Shown piece after piece: positions 24,391-32,232 of a DNA stretch of 38,930 nucleotides; within the stretch, counting starts at the first letter, position 1, and every line of letters begins with the position of its first letter. Made by a program: the position numbers and the translations under genes. The DNA is from Blautia sp. (lineage in GTDB: Bacteria > Bacillota > Clostridia > Lachnospirales > Lachnospiraceae): the NCBI GenBank assembly GCA_023664455.1, contig JAMPFM010000026.1, forward strand, positions 1-38,930, read 5' to 3'. The notes beneath the pieces were generated by a model that was not told where the DNA came from, made no database searches, and was given only the letters and a program-made list of their open reading frames with translations.

Positions 24391-25242
24391 CTAGCCCATT
24401 TTATAAACGCGCAGAATTTCCTCTTTCGCTTCCGCAATCGTTGTAATGTCCGTTTTGACCTGCAGCCCCTTTTTCCTAAGCGCCTGCATGATATAAGTCA
24501 CCTGCGGCGCAGCAAGCCCCACCTGCTCCAATTCCTGATAATGCCTGAAAACCTCTTTTGGCGCATCATCATAGAGTACGCTGCCCCGGTTCATGACGAT
24601 AATACGCTCCACATATTTCGCGACATCTTCCATGCTATGGGACACCAGAATGACCGTAATGCCCGTTTCCTCATGCAGCCTGGCAATCTGGTCCAGAATC
24701 TCATCCCGGCCCTTAGGGTCTAACCCCGCCGTCGGCTCATCCAGAATCAAAATATCCGGGTTCATGGCGAGCACGCCCGCAATCGCCACCCTTCTTTTCT
24801 GCCCGCCGGATAAATCAAATGGGGACTGATAAAAAAATTCATCCTCTAAACCGACCTGCTTTAACGCCGCATAAGCGAGAAGCTCCGTCTCACTCCGGGA
24901 CAATCCTAAATTCTTAGGTCCGAAGCAGACGTCGCTGAAAACGTCTATCTCAAATAACTGGTGTTCCGGATACTGAAAAACCAGCCCGACCTTGCTGCGC
25001 AGCAACTTTTTATCATAATCCCTGTCATGAATGTCCGCGCCGTTAAAGTAAATCGCGCCGCCCGTAGGCTTTAACAGCCCGTTCAAATGCTGTACCAGCG
25101 TAGACTTACCGGAGCCCGTATGCCCGATTAATCCGATAAACTGCCCATCCGGGATTACCAGACTCACATCTTTTAAGGCATGGACTGCCAGCTGGGTATC
25201 GCCCTCATATACATAATCCACATGGTCCAATATCAAAGACAT
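24391..25242 (-). CDS. ecfA2: Energy-coupling factor transporter ATPase EcfA2
   Basis: The 283-residue ATPase has Walker A GHTGSGKST, the Q-loop VFQYPEHQLFE, the signature LSGGQKRRVAIAGVLAM, Walker B ILILDEPTAGLDP and the switch VSHSMEDV. The YPEHQLF sequence is typical of EcfA2, distinguishing it from the FQNPDNQ of EcfA1. It forms a heterodimer with EcfA1 that energises EcfT-mediated vitamin uptake. The gene lies 14 bp after ecfA1 and 18 bp before ecfT. Confidence 0.95.
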   Translation of the reverse strand: MSLILDHVDYVYEGDTQLAVHALKDVSLVIPDGQFIGLIGHTGSGKSTLVQHLNGLLKPTGGAIYFNGADIHDRDYDKKLLRSKVGLVFQYPEHQLFEIDVFSDVCFGPKNLGLSRSETELLAYAALKQVGLEDEFFYQSPFDLSGGQKRRVAIAGVLAMNPDILILDEPTAGLDPKGRDEILDQIARLHEETGITVILVSHSMEDVAKYVERIIVMNRGSVLYDDAPKEVFRHYQELEQVGLAAPQVTYIMQALRKKGLQVKTDITTIAEAKEEILRVYKMG

Positions 25243-25256
25243 CTTTCTCTATCCTT

Positions 25257-26099
25257 TCAGCACAACGCTTGCACCAATTCTTCTATCGTCAAAATCCCAT
25301 CCGGGATTTTCATGCCGCCCTTTTGCAGCTCATACGCCAATAACGTCACCTGCGGCACATCTAAACGCAGTTCTTTCAGCCGCTCTACCTGTGAAAAAAT
25401 TTCTCTCGGTGTTCCTTCCATTGCAATCTTTCCTTTATCCATGACAAAAACTTTATCCGCATGGATAATTTCTTCCATATAATGGGTAATCAGCACGACA
25501 GTAATGCCCTCCGCCGCATTCAACGCCCTGACTGCGCGGATAACCTCTTTACGTCCGTTCGGGTCAAGCATCGCCGTCGGCTCGTCCAAAATAATACATT
25601 TCGGGTGCATCGCAATCACGCCCGCAATGGATACTCTCTGTTTCTGCCCACCGGACAGTTTATTGGGCGAATGTTTCCTGTATTCATACATTCCAACAGC
25701 TTTCAGGCTTTCTTCCACCCGCTCCCAGATTTCGGCAGTGGGAACGCCCATATTTTCCGGTCCGAATCCTACGTCTTCCTCCACCACCTGCCCGATAATC
25801 TGATTGTCGGGATTCTGGAAGACCATGCCGGCATTCTGCCGCACATCCCATAGATTCTTATCCTCCGCCGTATCCATGCCGTCTACCCAGACAGTTCCTT
25901 CCGTCGGATACAGAATCGCATTGATATGCTTGGCAAGGGTGGACTTGCCCGAACCGTTATGCCCCAATATGGCGACAAAATCTCCCTGTTTCACGTCCAG
26001 ATCAACTTCATCCACGGCTCTCGTAATGCCTTCTACATTGCCTTCCTCATCCCGTCTGATATATTCAAATACTAATTTGTCCGTCTTAATAATTCCCAT
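25257..26099 (-). CDS. ecfA1: Energy-coupling factor transporter ATPase EcfA1
   Basis: This 280-residue ATPase is the first gene of the ecf operon. It shows Walker [11 protein letters not shown]-loop [11 protein letters not shown], signature [17 protein letters not shown], Walker [14 protein letters not shown] and switch ITHYMEE. The FQNPDNQ sequence is typical of EcfA1. With EcfA2 it couples ATP hydrolysis to vitamin import through EcfT. A GCGGGATG ribosome site lies upstream of the ATG at 26099, and a promoter is predicted about 80 bp further upstream. Confidence 0.95.
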   Translation of the reverse strand: MGIIKTDKLVFEYIRRDEEGNVEGITRAVDEVDLDVKQGDFVAILGHNGSGKSTLAKHINAILYPTEGTVWVDGMDTAEDKNLWDVRQNAGMVFQNPDNQIIGQVVEEDVGFGPENMGVPTAEIWERVEESLKAVGMYEYRKHSPNKLSGGQKQRVSIAGVIAMHPKCIILDEPTAMLDPNGRKEVIRAVRALNAAEGITVVLITHYMEEIIHADKVFVMDKGKIAMEGTPREIFSQVERLKELRLDVPQVTLLAYELQKGGMKIPDGILTIEELVQALC

Positions 26100-26176
26100 A
26101 TTTCATCCCGCTTCTTACTTCTTAGATTCTCAGATTTCTAGATTTTCAAACTGCTTTTTGGTTTTTCCATGCCTGC

Positions 26177-26205
26177 ATTGTAACAAATAATGGGGGGAAT
26201 TACAA
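26177..26205 (-). promoter_or_regulatory. Promoter of the ecfA1 operon
   Basis: On the minus strand TTGTAA at 26200-26205 and TACAAT at 26177-26182 are separated by 17 bp. The leader is about 70 nt and contains short AATCT repeats. The G-rich stretch 26206-26310 between this promoter and the Fic promoter shows no gene or terminator that I can identify. Confidence 0.6.
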
Positions 26206-26311
26206 GAGGGATTGTCTGGCGCCCATTCCTCCAGCAGTTATCCCAGTCCCAGAAGAAACCTCACTAAAGAAGCTGTCGCGAAATCAGGTAACCTTTCTTT
26301 TTTTACATAAA

Positions 26312-26360
26312 ATTTCAATAGTGAAATAATAGTGAAAAAATAGTGAAATAATAATGGAAT
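26312..26360. promoter_or_regulatory. Helix-phased 11-bp repeats upstream of the fic-like gene
   Basis: The unit aatagtgaaat/a occurs at 26317, 26328 and 26339, and a degenerate copy aataatggaat follows at 26350. The period of 11 bp places all copies on one face of the DNA. The first copy also forms the palindrome ATTTCA-atag-TGAAAT at 26312-26327. The array ends about 15 bp before the extended -10 element, so a bound protein would overlap or abut RNA polymerase. Confidence 0.7.
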
Positions 26361-26374
26361 AATAAGCTATAAAT

Positions 26375-26383
26375 TGATATAAT
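26375..26383 (+). promoter_or_regulatory. Extended -10 promoter of the fic-like gene
   Basis: The sequence TGATATAAT matches the extended -10 consensus TGnTATAAT. No good -35 hexamer lies upstream, where the 11-bp repeats take its place. The leader to the TTG start would be only about 20 nt. Confidence 0.6.
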
Positions 26384-26410
26384 AGTTTCATAGAAAAGGA
26401 GATAATCGTT

Positions 26411-27508
26411 TTGATAAAGGTAACTCTCACTAATAATATTTTAAAAAAAATATCCGCCATTGATAATAATCGGTACTCTTTAAGTACTGTGGCAATTCCG
26501 CCAGCCACTATCAATAGACTTAGAAAAAATTCCAAAAAGAAGAGTTCGTATGCTTCCAATAAAATCGAAGGGAACCCGCTTACTGAAGGACAATCCGATG
26601 CGGCGATTGAAAGCGATGCGCATCGGCATTTTATGAAACCAGAGCAGGAAGTAAGAAATTACTATATGGCATTGAATTTTTTGGAAAAGAAAGTAAATGC
26701 AGCGGCTGATTTTTCAAAAGACTTGCTCATGGAAGTACAGGCGTTGGTTGAAAAAGGCGCGCCAAAAGAAAAAATAGGCTTGCGCGGCGCAATGCCCCCC
26801 GGAGTCCTGTTTGCGGTATATGATTCAGAAACAGGAAAAGCGGAGTATATTCCGCCAGAGTATATCGACATTCCAAAATTGCTGGATGAGCTTATAGAAT
26901 ATGTAACTACAACAGATGACCATCCGCTAATCATTGCCGCAGTCGTACATTATCAGTTAGTAACGATACATCCCTTTGAAGACGGAAATGGACGTACCGC
27001 CCGTTTAATGTCTGGTTTTGTTTTGGATAAATATGGATATGGGTTCAGTGGTATCGGTTCTTTGGAAGAGTACTTTGCTTATGACGCGGAAGAATACTAT
27101 CGCGCTTTGCAAATGGGACTGCCTGAATTGTATTATTTAGGAAGAGACAATCCGCCTCATCCTGAAATCTGGATTGATTATTTCCTACGCATGGTTGAAT
27201 TATATTCATCAAAAGTATGCAGTTTGTCATTAGAGGCAGGGGATGAATCACTTTATACTGCGCTTTCCCATTTGAGTTTGAAAGAGAAAGAATTTCTCGT
27301 CTTTTTAATTGAGAAACATTTATATGAATTTACACCAATTGATGTGAGCAGAATAATGAAAGTTTCTAATAAAACGGTTATTAACCGATGCGCAAAGCTG
27401 ACCGGCAATGGTTTCCTAATTCCACTCATTGTAAAGGAAAGAATCCGTTCCTATCGGTTTAGCGACTTTACCGTGGTAAATGAAGAAAAAATTCTAAAAG
27501 AATTTTGA
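26411..27508 (+). CDS. Fic family AMP-transferase, class II, with C-terminal winged helix
   Basis: The 365-residue protein starts with TTG at 26411, placed by the AAAGGAG site 9 nt upstream. The active-site motif HPFEDGNGRTAR begins at H187, with all catalytic residues present. The inhibitory motif (S/T)xxxE(G/N) is seen as S49-NKI-E53-G54 in the N-terminus, which makes it a class II Fic protein that inhibits itself. Fic enzymes usually transfer AMP from ATP to a Ser, Thr or Tyr of a target protein. Residues about 295-345 (IDVSRIMKVSNKTVINRCAKL) form a winged-helix, so the protein may bind DNA and could control its own promoter. It is a stand-alone gene with no antitoxin partner. The target is unknown. 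Confidence 0.9.
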   Translation: MIKVTLTNNILKKISAIDNNRYSLSTVAIPPATINRLRKNSKKKSSYASNKIEGNPLTEGQSDAAIESDAHRHFMKPEQEVRNYYMALNFLEKKVNAAADFSKDLLMEVQALVEKGAPKEKIGLRGAMPPGVLFAVYDSETGKAEYIPPEYIDIPKLLDELIEYVTTTDDHPLIIAAVVHYQLVTIHPFEDGNGRTARLMSGFVLDKYGYGFSGIGSLEEYFAYDAEEYYRALQMGLPELYYLGRDNPPHPEIWIDYFLRMVELYSSKVCSLSLEAGDESLYTALSHLSLKEKEFLVFLIEKHLYEFTPIDVSRIMKVSNKTVINRCAKLTGNGFLIPLIVKERIRSYRFSDFTVVNEEKILKEF

Positions 27509-27593
27509 CATCAATGTCCGTGCGGCTGTCATGATAATAACAGCATACAAATCCACACCTGCAATAAGCTACAAAAAAAATAACAGTGCAAGA

Positions 27594-27648
27594 AAATAAG
27601 CCACTGCACAGCAGGGAACATGAACCTCGCAGTCACCATTGCTTATTT
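27594..27648. other. Nested inverted repeat downstream of the fic-like gene
   Basis: AAATAAGC at 27594-27601 pairs with GCTTATTT at 27641-27648, and ACTGC at 27603-27607 with GCAGT at 27630-27634. Together they give a long, interrupted stem. There is no U-tract, so it is not a standard terminator. The rest of 27509-27800 contains no convincing gene; the 69-codon frame at 27620 lacks a ribosome site. Confidence 0.4.
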
Positions 27649-27811
27649 ATCAGATTCTGTTTTTCTTAGCACAACCAATTTATTTGAAATATTTTTTACT
27701 GCCGGTACACTCCGCCTAATTCCCCCAGAAAATGTATCCCCTTCCCCCATTTTGTGGTACACTAATCACAGGCGCTGCCACGATGGGCAAGCTATTTTGC
27801 CTAGCAAATTG

Positions 27812-27881
27812 TTCCGATATTATAGATAACTTTGATACTATAATTTATTTTGATATTATAAATTTACTTTGATATTATAAT
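27812..27881 (+). promoter_or_regulatory. Tandem TTGATATTATAA repeats forming promoter elements
   Basis: A unit resembling tttgatattataa occurs at 27831, 27849 and 27868, with a fainter copy at 27812, so the period is 18-19 bp. Within it TTGATA at 27850-27855 and TATTAT at 27873-27878 are separated by 17 bp and form a plausible promoter for the M15 peptidase gene, about 40 bp upstream of its ATG. Each copy can supply either a -35 or a -10 element. Confidence 0.5.
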
Positions 27882-27916
27882 TGCTATTATAAACAACCCT
27901 GACATGGAGACCTCTT

Positions 27917-28975
27917 ATGAAAAAAAATTTACAAAACCAATTGCTGAAATCCATCTTTTTCTTGTTTACACTCATCATTGTCTGCGCTTTCTTCGTGCAT
28001 CTTCTGACCGACTCGGAAACCCTGTCGGATTATGCGGCGGACAACCCGGAACTGGCATATGGGAATAGCACGGCGCATATAGATGAATCAAGCGAAGAAT
28101 CTGATGAGGAAATGAATCCAGAAATGAATCAAAATCATACAATCAACGACGGCACGGGCGGCACTACTGACGACACGCGCACTGACGGTTTAGGCTCTGC
28201 AGCCGACGACATGCGCACTGACGGCTCAGGCTCTGCAGCCAGCAATACGCTCACCGACGGTTCCGGCTCTGCAAGCAACGCGCGCACAGATGACTCTACC
28301 CCCGCGGACCGCGTCATTTATCAGGAAGGCTTCTATTACGAGCCATTGACCGATGAAGTCAAACAAAGAATCACCGGCATTTCCTACCCTGTATCCGCAT
28401 CGGAAGCCACTTCTTCGGCGGTTCCTGTTTTCAATATGCTGGCAGATAATGAAACGCCCGCTGTTTCTTACGAGGAACTGCGTTATCTTTCCGTGCTTTA
28501 TTATGATTTCAATGGGGAAGCGCAGACCGGTGAGCTTATCTGCAACCGGGGAATTGTTGAAGATCTGGTAGATATTTTTTATGAATTGTATGTAAATGAG
28601 TATCAGATTGAAAAAATAAGGCTGATCGACGAATATCAGGGGGATGATACCGCTTCCATGACGGACAATAATACTTCCTGCTTTAATTACAGGGTCGTGG
28701 ACGGCACAGCCAGTCTGTCGAAACATGCGCTCGGCTGCGCTATCGATATTAATCCTTTTTATAATCCGTATATCGTTTTTAACAGGGACGGAAACGGCGA
28801 GGATTATATTTCCCCCGCCGGGAGCGAAATCTATGCAGACCGCTCCAAAGATTTTCCCTATAAAATCGATGAAACTGATTTATGTTACAAACTCTTTACA
28901 GAGCATGGTTTTACATGGGGCGGAAACTGGAACTCGTGCAAGGATTATCAACATTTCCAGAAGGTTGTGGAATAA
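27917..28975 (+). CDS. M15-family peptidoglycan peptidase (CwlK/VanY-like), membrane-anchored
   Basis: The 352-residue protein has an N-terminal signal anchor (residues 11-30) and a low-complexity linker to about 130 with three 12-residue repeats. The C-terminal zinc peptidase domain shows SKHALGCAIDIN, with H270 and D277, and D343-YQH346, the third ligand being H346. The WGGNW and DxxHF motifs are those of M15C L-Ala-D-Glu endopeptidases such as CwlK. D,D-carboxypeptidases of the VanY/VanXY type instead carry a PWHxR motif. The likely role is trimming peptidoglycan stem peptides outside the membrane. It converges on the vanT-like gene, overlapping it by 65 bp, and reads opposite to the van cluster. 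Whether it serves glycopeptide resistance is open. Confidence 0.83.
   Translation: MKKNLQNQLLKSIFFLFTLIIVCAFFVHLLTDSETLSDYAADNPELAYGNSTAHIDESSEESDEEMNPEMNQNHTINDGTGGTTDDTRTDGLGSAADDMRTDGSGSAASNTLTDGSGSASNARTDDSTPADRVIYQEGFYYEPLTDEVKQRITGISYPVSASEATSSAVPVFNMLADNETPAVSYEELRYLSVLYYDFNGEAQTGELICNRGIVEDLVDIFYELYVNEYQIEKIRLIDEYQGDDTASMTDNNTSCFNYRVVDGTASLSKHALGCAIDINPFYNPYIVFNRDGNGEDYISPAGSEIYADRSKDFPYKIDETDLCYKLFTEHGFTWGGNWNSCKDYQHFQKVVE
28169..28276 (+). repeat. Three 36-bp in-frame repeats in the peptidase linker
   Basis: Three 36-bp units at 28169, 28205 and 28241 encode DDTRTDGLGSAA, DDMRTDGSGSAA and SNTLTDGSGSAS. The third is the most diverged. The unit is a multiple of three, so gain or loss would vary the length of the extracellular tether but keep the frame. 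Confidence 0.85.
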
Positions 28976-31142
28976 CCGGACAAGGATTATCCGCATTTTC
29001 AGAAAGTTGTGGAATAACCGGCAGTCTCTGTCCCAGCCTGCACAGTAATTCGTTACTGATGCTGTCTGCGTATCCGGCGACTGCGGGTGCGGACAAACTA
29101 GAGTCCCTTGCGGGGCTTATGAATGTCGCTATATCGCCGACTGCTGCCTGGGCAATCCGGGTGATATCGACGGCAAGCTGATCCATGCAGACCATTCCTA
29201 TGATTGGAGCTTCTTTTCCCCGAATCAGGACTCTGCCTTTTTTACAGGATAGGGTTCTGGGAATCCCGTCTGCGTATCCAATTGGCAGGATGGCAATTTT
29301 GCTGTCCCTATCCGTTATATGGCATCTTCCATAACCGATGCTTTCGCCTTTTGGCACGAAACGAATCAGAATCACTCTTGCTTTCAAGGCGAGTACTGGC
29401 AGCAAATCCGGGTTTTGTCTCGTTTCCCTCCCCGATACGCTAGAAACCCCGTAGAGTGATATGCCGGCTCTGACATAATCGCATTGCAGCTCTGGGTAAT
29501 TCCACAGCCCGTAACTGCTTTGTATGTGTATCTTGGGTATGGCGATTCCGCTTTTTTCCAATGCATGAAGCAACGCATAGAATTTCCCAATCTGCTCCTT
29601 CGTATAAGCCACATCTTCCGCCAGTAGACTATCTGCACAGCATAAATGCGTATAAATTCCGCACACATTCAGATATTTCATCTGAAAAATTTTTCCCGCT
29701 TCTGCCCATCTATCGTGCGGGATTCCTAACCGATGCATCCCCGTATCGACTTTGATATGAACCTTGAGCCTGACGCCCTGCTTATTGAGGGACTTTGCAT
29801 AGTCATAATCCAGTATCGTCTGTATCAGGTGATATTTTTTCACTTCCCATGCCCTCTCCGGCGCGGTGTATCCGAGCACAAGAATTTCCCCTTTGATACC
29901 GTATTTTCTTAACCGGATACCCTCGTCAATCGTCGCCACGGCAAACGCCTTTACGCCCATTTTATTCAGGCAGGTAGAAATCTCATATTCCCCATGCCCA
30001 TAAGCTCTGGCCTTAATCACCGCCATCAGCTCGCTTTGGGGCTGCATCTTTTCTTTGATGGTTTCTACATTATGTTCCAGATTCCGCAGATTGATTTCAA
30101 TCCACGCCCTGTCCGTATCATGCTGACCGCCCTGCTTTTGCAATCTTTTTTCGCCCGGAAGCATAACACAACAGGCAGAAACAAGCATCGATAGAACGCA
30201 CACTGTCAGATAATGTATCAGGCTATTTTCTACGAACAGACTCCACATTCCAGTTAGTTTAGAAAAAAGTCGCACTCCTATAATTATCATCGGATGAAGA
30301 ATATAGATAAACAAAGCCAGCGTTCTAATCTGGACAATACGCTTTCCTTTCCAGCGTAAAAGCATCCGGAAGAGGAAAAACATGCAAAATGGCAGCAAAA
30401 TATACATACTGTCATGACGCTGCAGCCTATTATGCCGAAGGATCAAGGCTTCCAGAAGCATTCCGGCAAACGTAAGCCCAAAGCCGAAGATATCCTTTTT
30501 TATCGGCGTATCCTGCTTCCAATTCACAAGAATACCGCCAAGCGTCATAAACAGCGGTGCATAGAAGATACCGTTCCTCGTATAATCCGAAACCCGGAAA
30601 ACCAGCTCATAAAAACCGGGCAGCCAGCCTATCTTCCCTGCAATGCCATAATAACTATCGCCAAACAAGCCGATTCCATAAAGAACGATACTAACTGCCA
30701 GCGCTTTTGCATAGCCGGATTTTCTGACAAGATACCATGTAACCGCCGCACCTGCCATAGATGCCGGAAAATACCACAAATGATACAGCGTACCGTCGAA
30801 AAACAGGTCTTTTAACAAATTCATCGCCAGGTTGTCCATTTTGAAATAACCGTTGTATAAATTAACCGGCAGATAGAGCAGAATGGACATTCCATAGAGT
30901 CGCGACGTTTTTCTCATAAATATCCATAGCGGCTCCGCATTCCGCGCATATTCTGAAATCAGAAAAAAGCCGGACGTCATCAGGAAAAAAGGAACCGCCA
31001 CGCGTCCTAAAACGCGTGTTAGGATGAAATCCCCGATTCCGCTGTAAGAGGACAAGGGAGCCGTATGGATGGCAACAACCAGAAACGCCGCAACAAGCCT
31101 GAAACTGTCAATTCCTGCATAATTCTTATTCTGCTTCATCAT
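28911..31142 (-). CDS. vanT: Membrane-bound serine racemase, VanT-like
   Basis: The 743-residue protein fuses an acyltransferase-3-like membrane domain (residues 1 to about 330, about ten helices) to a fold-type III alanine racemase domain (about 345-715). K377 in AVIKARAYGHG carries PLP, and VCMDQLAVDIT and SIGYGR are conserved racemase motifs. N697 in SISNELL stands where alanine racemases have Tyr. VanT of VanG-type strains is known to have Asn at this place, linked to serine use. It should import L-Ser and convert it to D-Ser for the ligase just upstream, whose gene overlaps it by 17 bp. The extreme C-terminus is lengthened by a duplicated segment. Confidence 0.92.
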   Translation of the reverse strand: MMKQNKNYAGIDSFRLVAAFLVVAIHTAPLSSYSGIGDFILTRVLGRVAVPFFLMTSGFFLISEYARNAEPLWIFMRKTSRLYGMSILLYLPVNLYNGYFKMDNLAMNLLKDLFFDGTLYHLWYFPASMAGAAVTWYLVRKSGYAKALAVSIVLYGIGLFGDSYYGIAGKIGWLPGFYELVFRVSDYTRNGIFYAPLFMTLGGILVNWKQDTPIKKDIFGFGLTFAGMLLEALILRHNRLQRHDSMYILLPFCMFFLFRMLLRWKGKRIVQIRTLALFIYILHPMIIIGVRLFSKLTGMWSLFVENSLIHYLTVCVLSMLVSACCVMLPGEKRLQKQGGQHDTDRAWIEINLRNLEHNVETIKEKMQPQSELMAVIKARAYGHGEYEISTCLNKMGVKAFAVATIDEGIRLRKYGIKGEILVLGYTAPERAWEVKKYHLIQTILDYDYAKSLNKQGVRLKVHIKVDTGMHRLGIPHDRWAEAGKIFQMKYLNVCGIYTHLCCADSLLAEDVAYTKEQIGKFYALLHALEKSGIAIPKIHIQSSYGLWNYPELQCDYVRAGISLYGVSSVSGRETRQNPDLLPVLALKARVILIRFVPKGESIGYGRCHITDRDSKIAILPIGYADGIPRTLSCKKGRVLIRGKEAPIIGMVCMDQLAVDITRIAQAAVGDIATFISPARDSSLSAPAVAGYADSISNELLCRLGQRLPVIPQLSENADNPCPVIPQPSGNVDNPCTSSSFRPM
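28939..29022. repeat. 42-bp tandem duplication at the vanT / M15 convergent end
   Basis: The segment 28939-28980 is repeated at 28981-29022 with about four mismatches. The first copy holds the last codons and stop of the plus-strand peptidase gene. The second lies outside that gene. On the minus strand both copies are in frame within vanT and encode two similar 14-residue segments, PVIPQLSENADNPC and PVIPQPSGNVDNPC. Confidence 0.9.
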
Positions 31143-32202
31143 CCCCGATGGATACCTCTATCAGTCTGTCCAACATATTCGGGAAAGACAAACCAATTCC
31201 TTTCATCATATTGGGATATCTGCTATGCAGGGTACAACCCGGAATGGTATTTACTTCGTTAAAAACAAGTTCCCCCGAAGGCGTCAGAAACATATCCACT
31301 CTGGCAAACCCCGAACAGCCAAGAATCCTGTAAATGGCAGCGGCAGTATCCTGTATCCGCTTCTCTGTCTGGGCATCAATCCTTGCCGGCATATGAATCC
31401 GGGAAGATTGGAGCGTGTATTTTTCCGTATAATCAAAAAATCCGCCGTGCAGTTCAATCTCATCCACCCGCCCGATTATCAGCGCTTCTTTTCCAAGAAT
31501 CGCACAGCCTACTTCAAAGCCTTCCACAGCCTCTTCCACGATCACTGCATCATCATATTGAAACGCCTTCTCTATGGCTTCCGATAGTTTTTCTTTTTCC
31601 ATCACTTTTGTAATTCCAAAAGAAGAACCGGAACGGACAGGTTTCACAAATAATGGATAAGATAATCCAGCAGCCACTTCGCCTTGCGACCTTTTTCTGT
31701 CATAGGAATGGAGCGTCACAGACGACGGCACGGATATCCCGGACGCCCCGACCAGCTTATGCGCCCTTTCTTTATCCATACAAAGCGCCGAGGCAAGCGT
31801 ATTACAGCCCACCACAGGGATTCCCGCCAACTCAAATAATCCCTGTACACTGCCGTCTTCCCCGTTTTTACCATGCAATACAGGAAACGCTGCATCAATC
31901 TGGATAAACGTATACTCATGCTCCGACAGTGCAATCAAAGCTTTCCGGGTACAGTCCGGGGAAACGCCAAGCGAACGCAGATTTTCACCATCCTGCACCC
32001 AAGTATTATCCGGGATACAATGATACTTTCCAGTGTAGTGATACCATGCGCCGTTTCGGGTAATCCCAATTGGAATGACGTCATATTTCCCAGCGTCCAG
32101 ATTTTCCAGCACGGCAAACGCCGATTGCAGCGATACCTCATATTCCATTGAATTTCCGCCAAAAATCACGGCAATTTTTTTCTTTGCGCGTAAAGTTTTC
32201 AT
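31126..32202 (-). CDS. vanG: D-alanine--D-serine ligase, VanG type
   Basis: The 358-residue protein (start at 32202; the ATG at 32214 lies only 1 nt from GGAG) is an ATP-grasp ligase of the Ddl family. It has IAVIFGGNSMEYEVSLQSA at the N-terminus, FPVLHGKNGEDGSVQG, VKPVRSGSSFG and a C-terminal ARVDMFLTPSGELVFNEVNTIPG that binds magnesium. The omega loop reads FFDYTEKYTLQSSRIHMPAR. The EKYTL sequence is typical of D-Ala-D-Ser ligases, and the D-Lac ligase loop with KGS is absent. It would make the D-Ala-D-Ser dipeptide that lowers vancomycin affinity. The serine racemase next door supplies the substrate. Specificity is by motif, not measured. Confidence 0.85.
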   Translation of the reverse strand: MKTLRAKKKIAVIFGGNSMEYEVSLQSAFAVLENLDAGKYDVIPIGITRNGAWYHYTGKYHCIPDNTWVQDGENLRSLGVSPDCTRKALIALSEHEYTFIQIDAAFPVLHGKNGEDGSVQGLFELAGIPVVGCNTLASALCMDKERAHKLVGASGISVPSSVTLHSYDRKRSQGEVAAGLSYPLFVKPVRSGSSFGITKVMEKEKLSEAIEKAFQYDDAVIVEEAVEGFEVGCAILGKEALIIGRVDEIELHGGFFDYTEKYTLQSSRIHMPARIDAQTEKRIQDTAAAIYRILGCSGFARVDMFLTPSGELVFNEVNTIPGCTLHSRYPNMMKGIGLSFPNMLDRLIEVSIGDDEAE

Positions 32203-32232
32203 TTTTATAGTCATGCTCCTTTCTGATTCCTT

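Noticed and set aside
26206-26310. Possible degraded gene or mobile remnant in the G-rich stretch between ecfA1 and fic
   Set aside because: Translation in the minus-strand frames gave no family resemblance and stop codons interrupt them. I cannot support a call.
27620-27829. 69-codon frame in the gap before the M15 gene
   Set aside because: It has no ribosome site, an atypical composition and no recognisable motif, and it runs into the promoter repeats.
27917-28975. VanXY or VanY D,D-carboxypeptidase
   Set aside because: The C-terminal motif is DYQHF with WGGNW, typical of M15C endopeptidases. The PWHxR motif of VanY/VanXY is not present.
30414-30815. Open frame on the plus strand inside vanT
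   Set aside because: It is antisense to the membrane domain of vanT, has no ribosome site and a biased composition that mirrors the sense codons.
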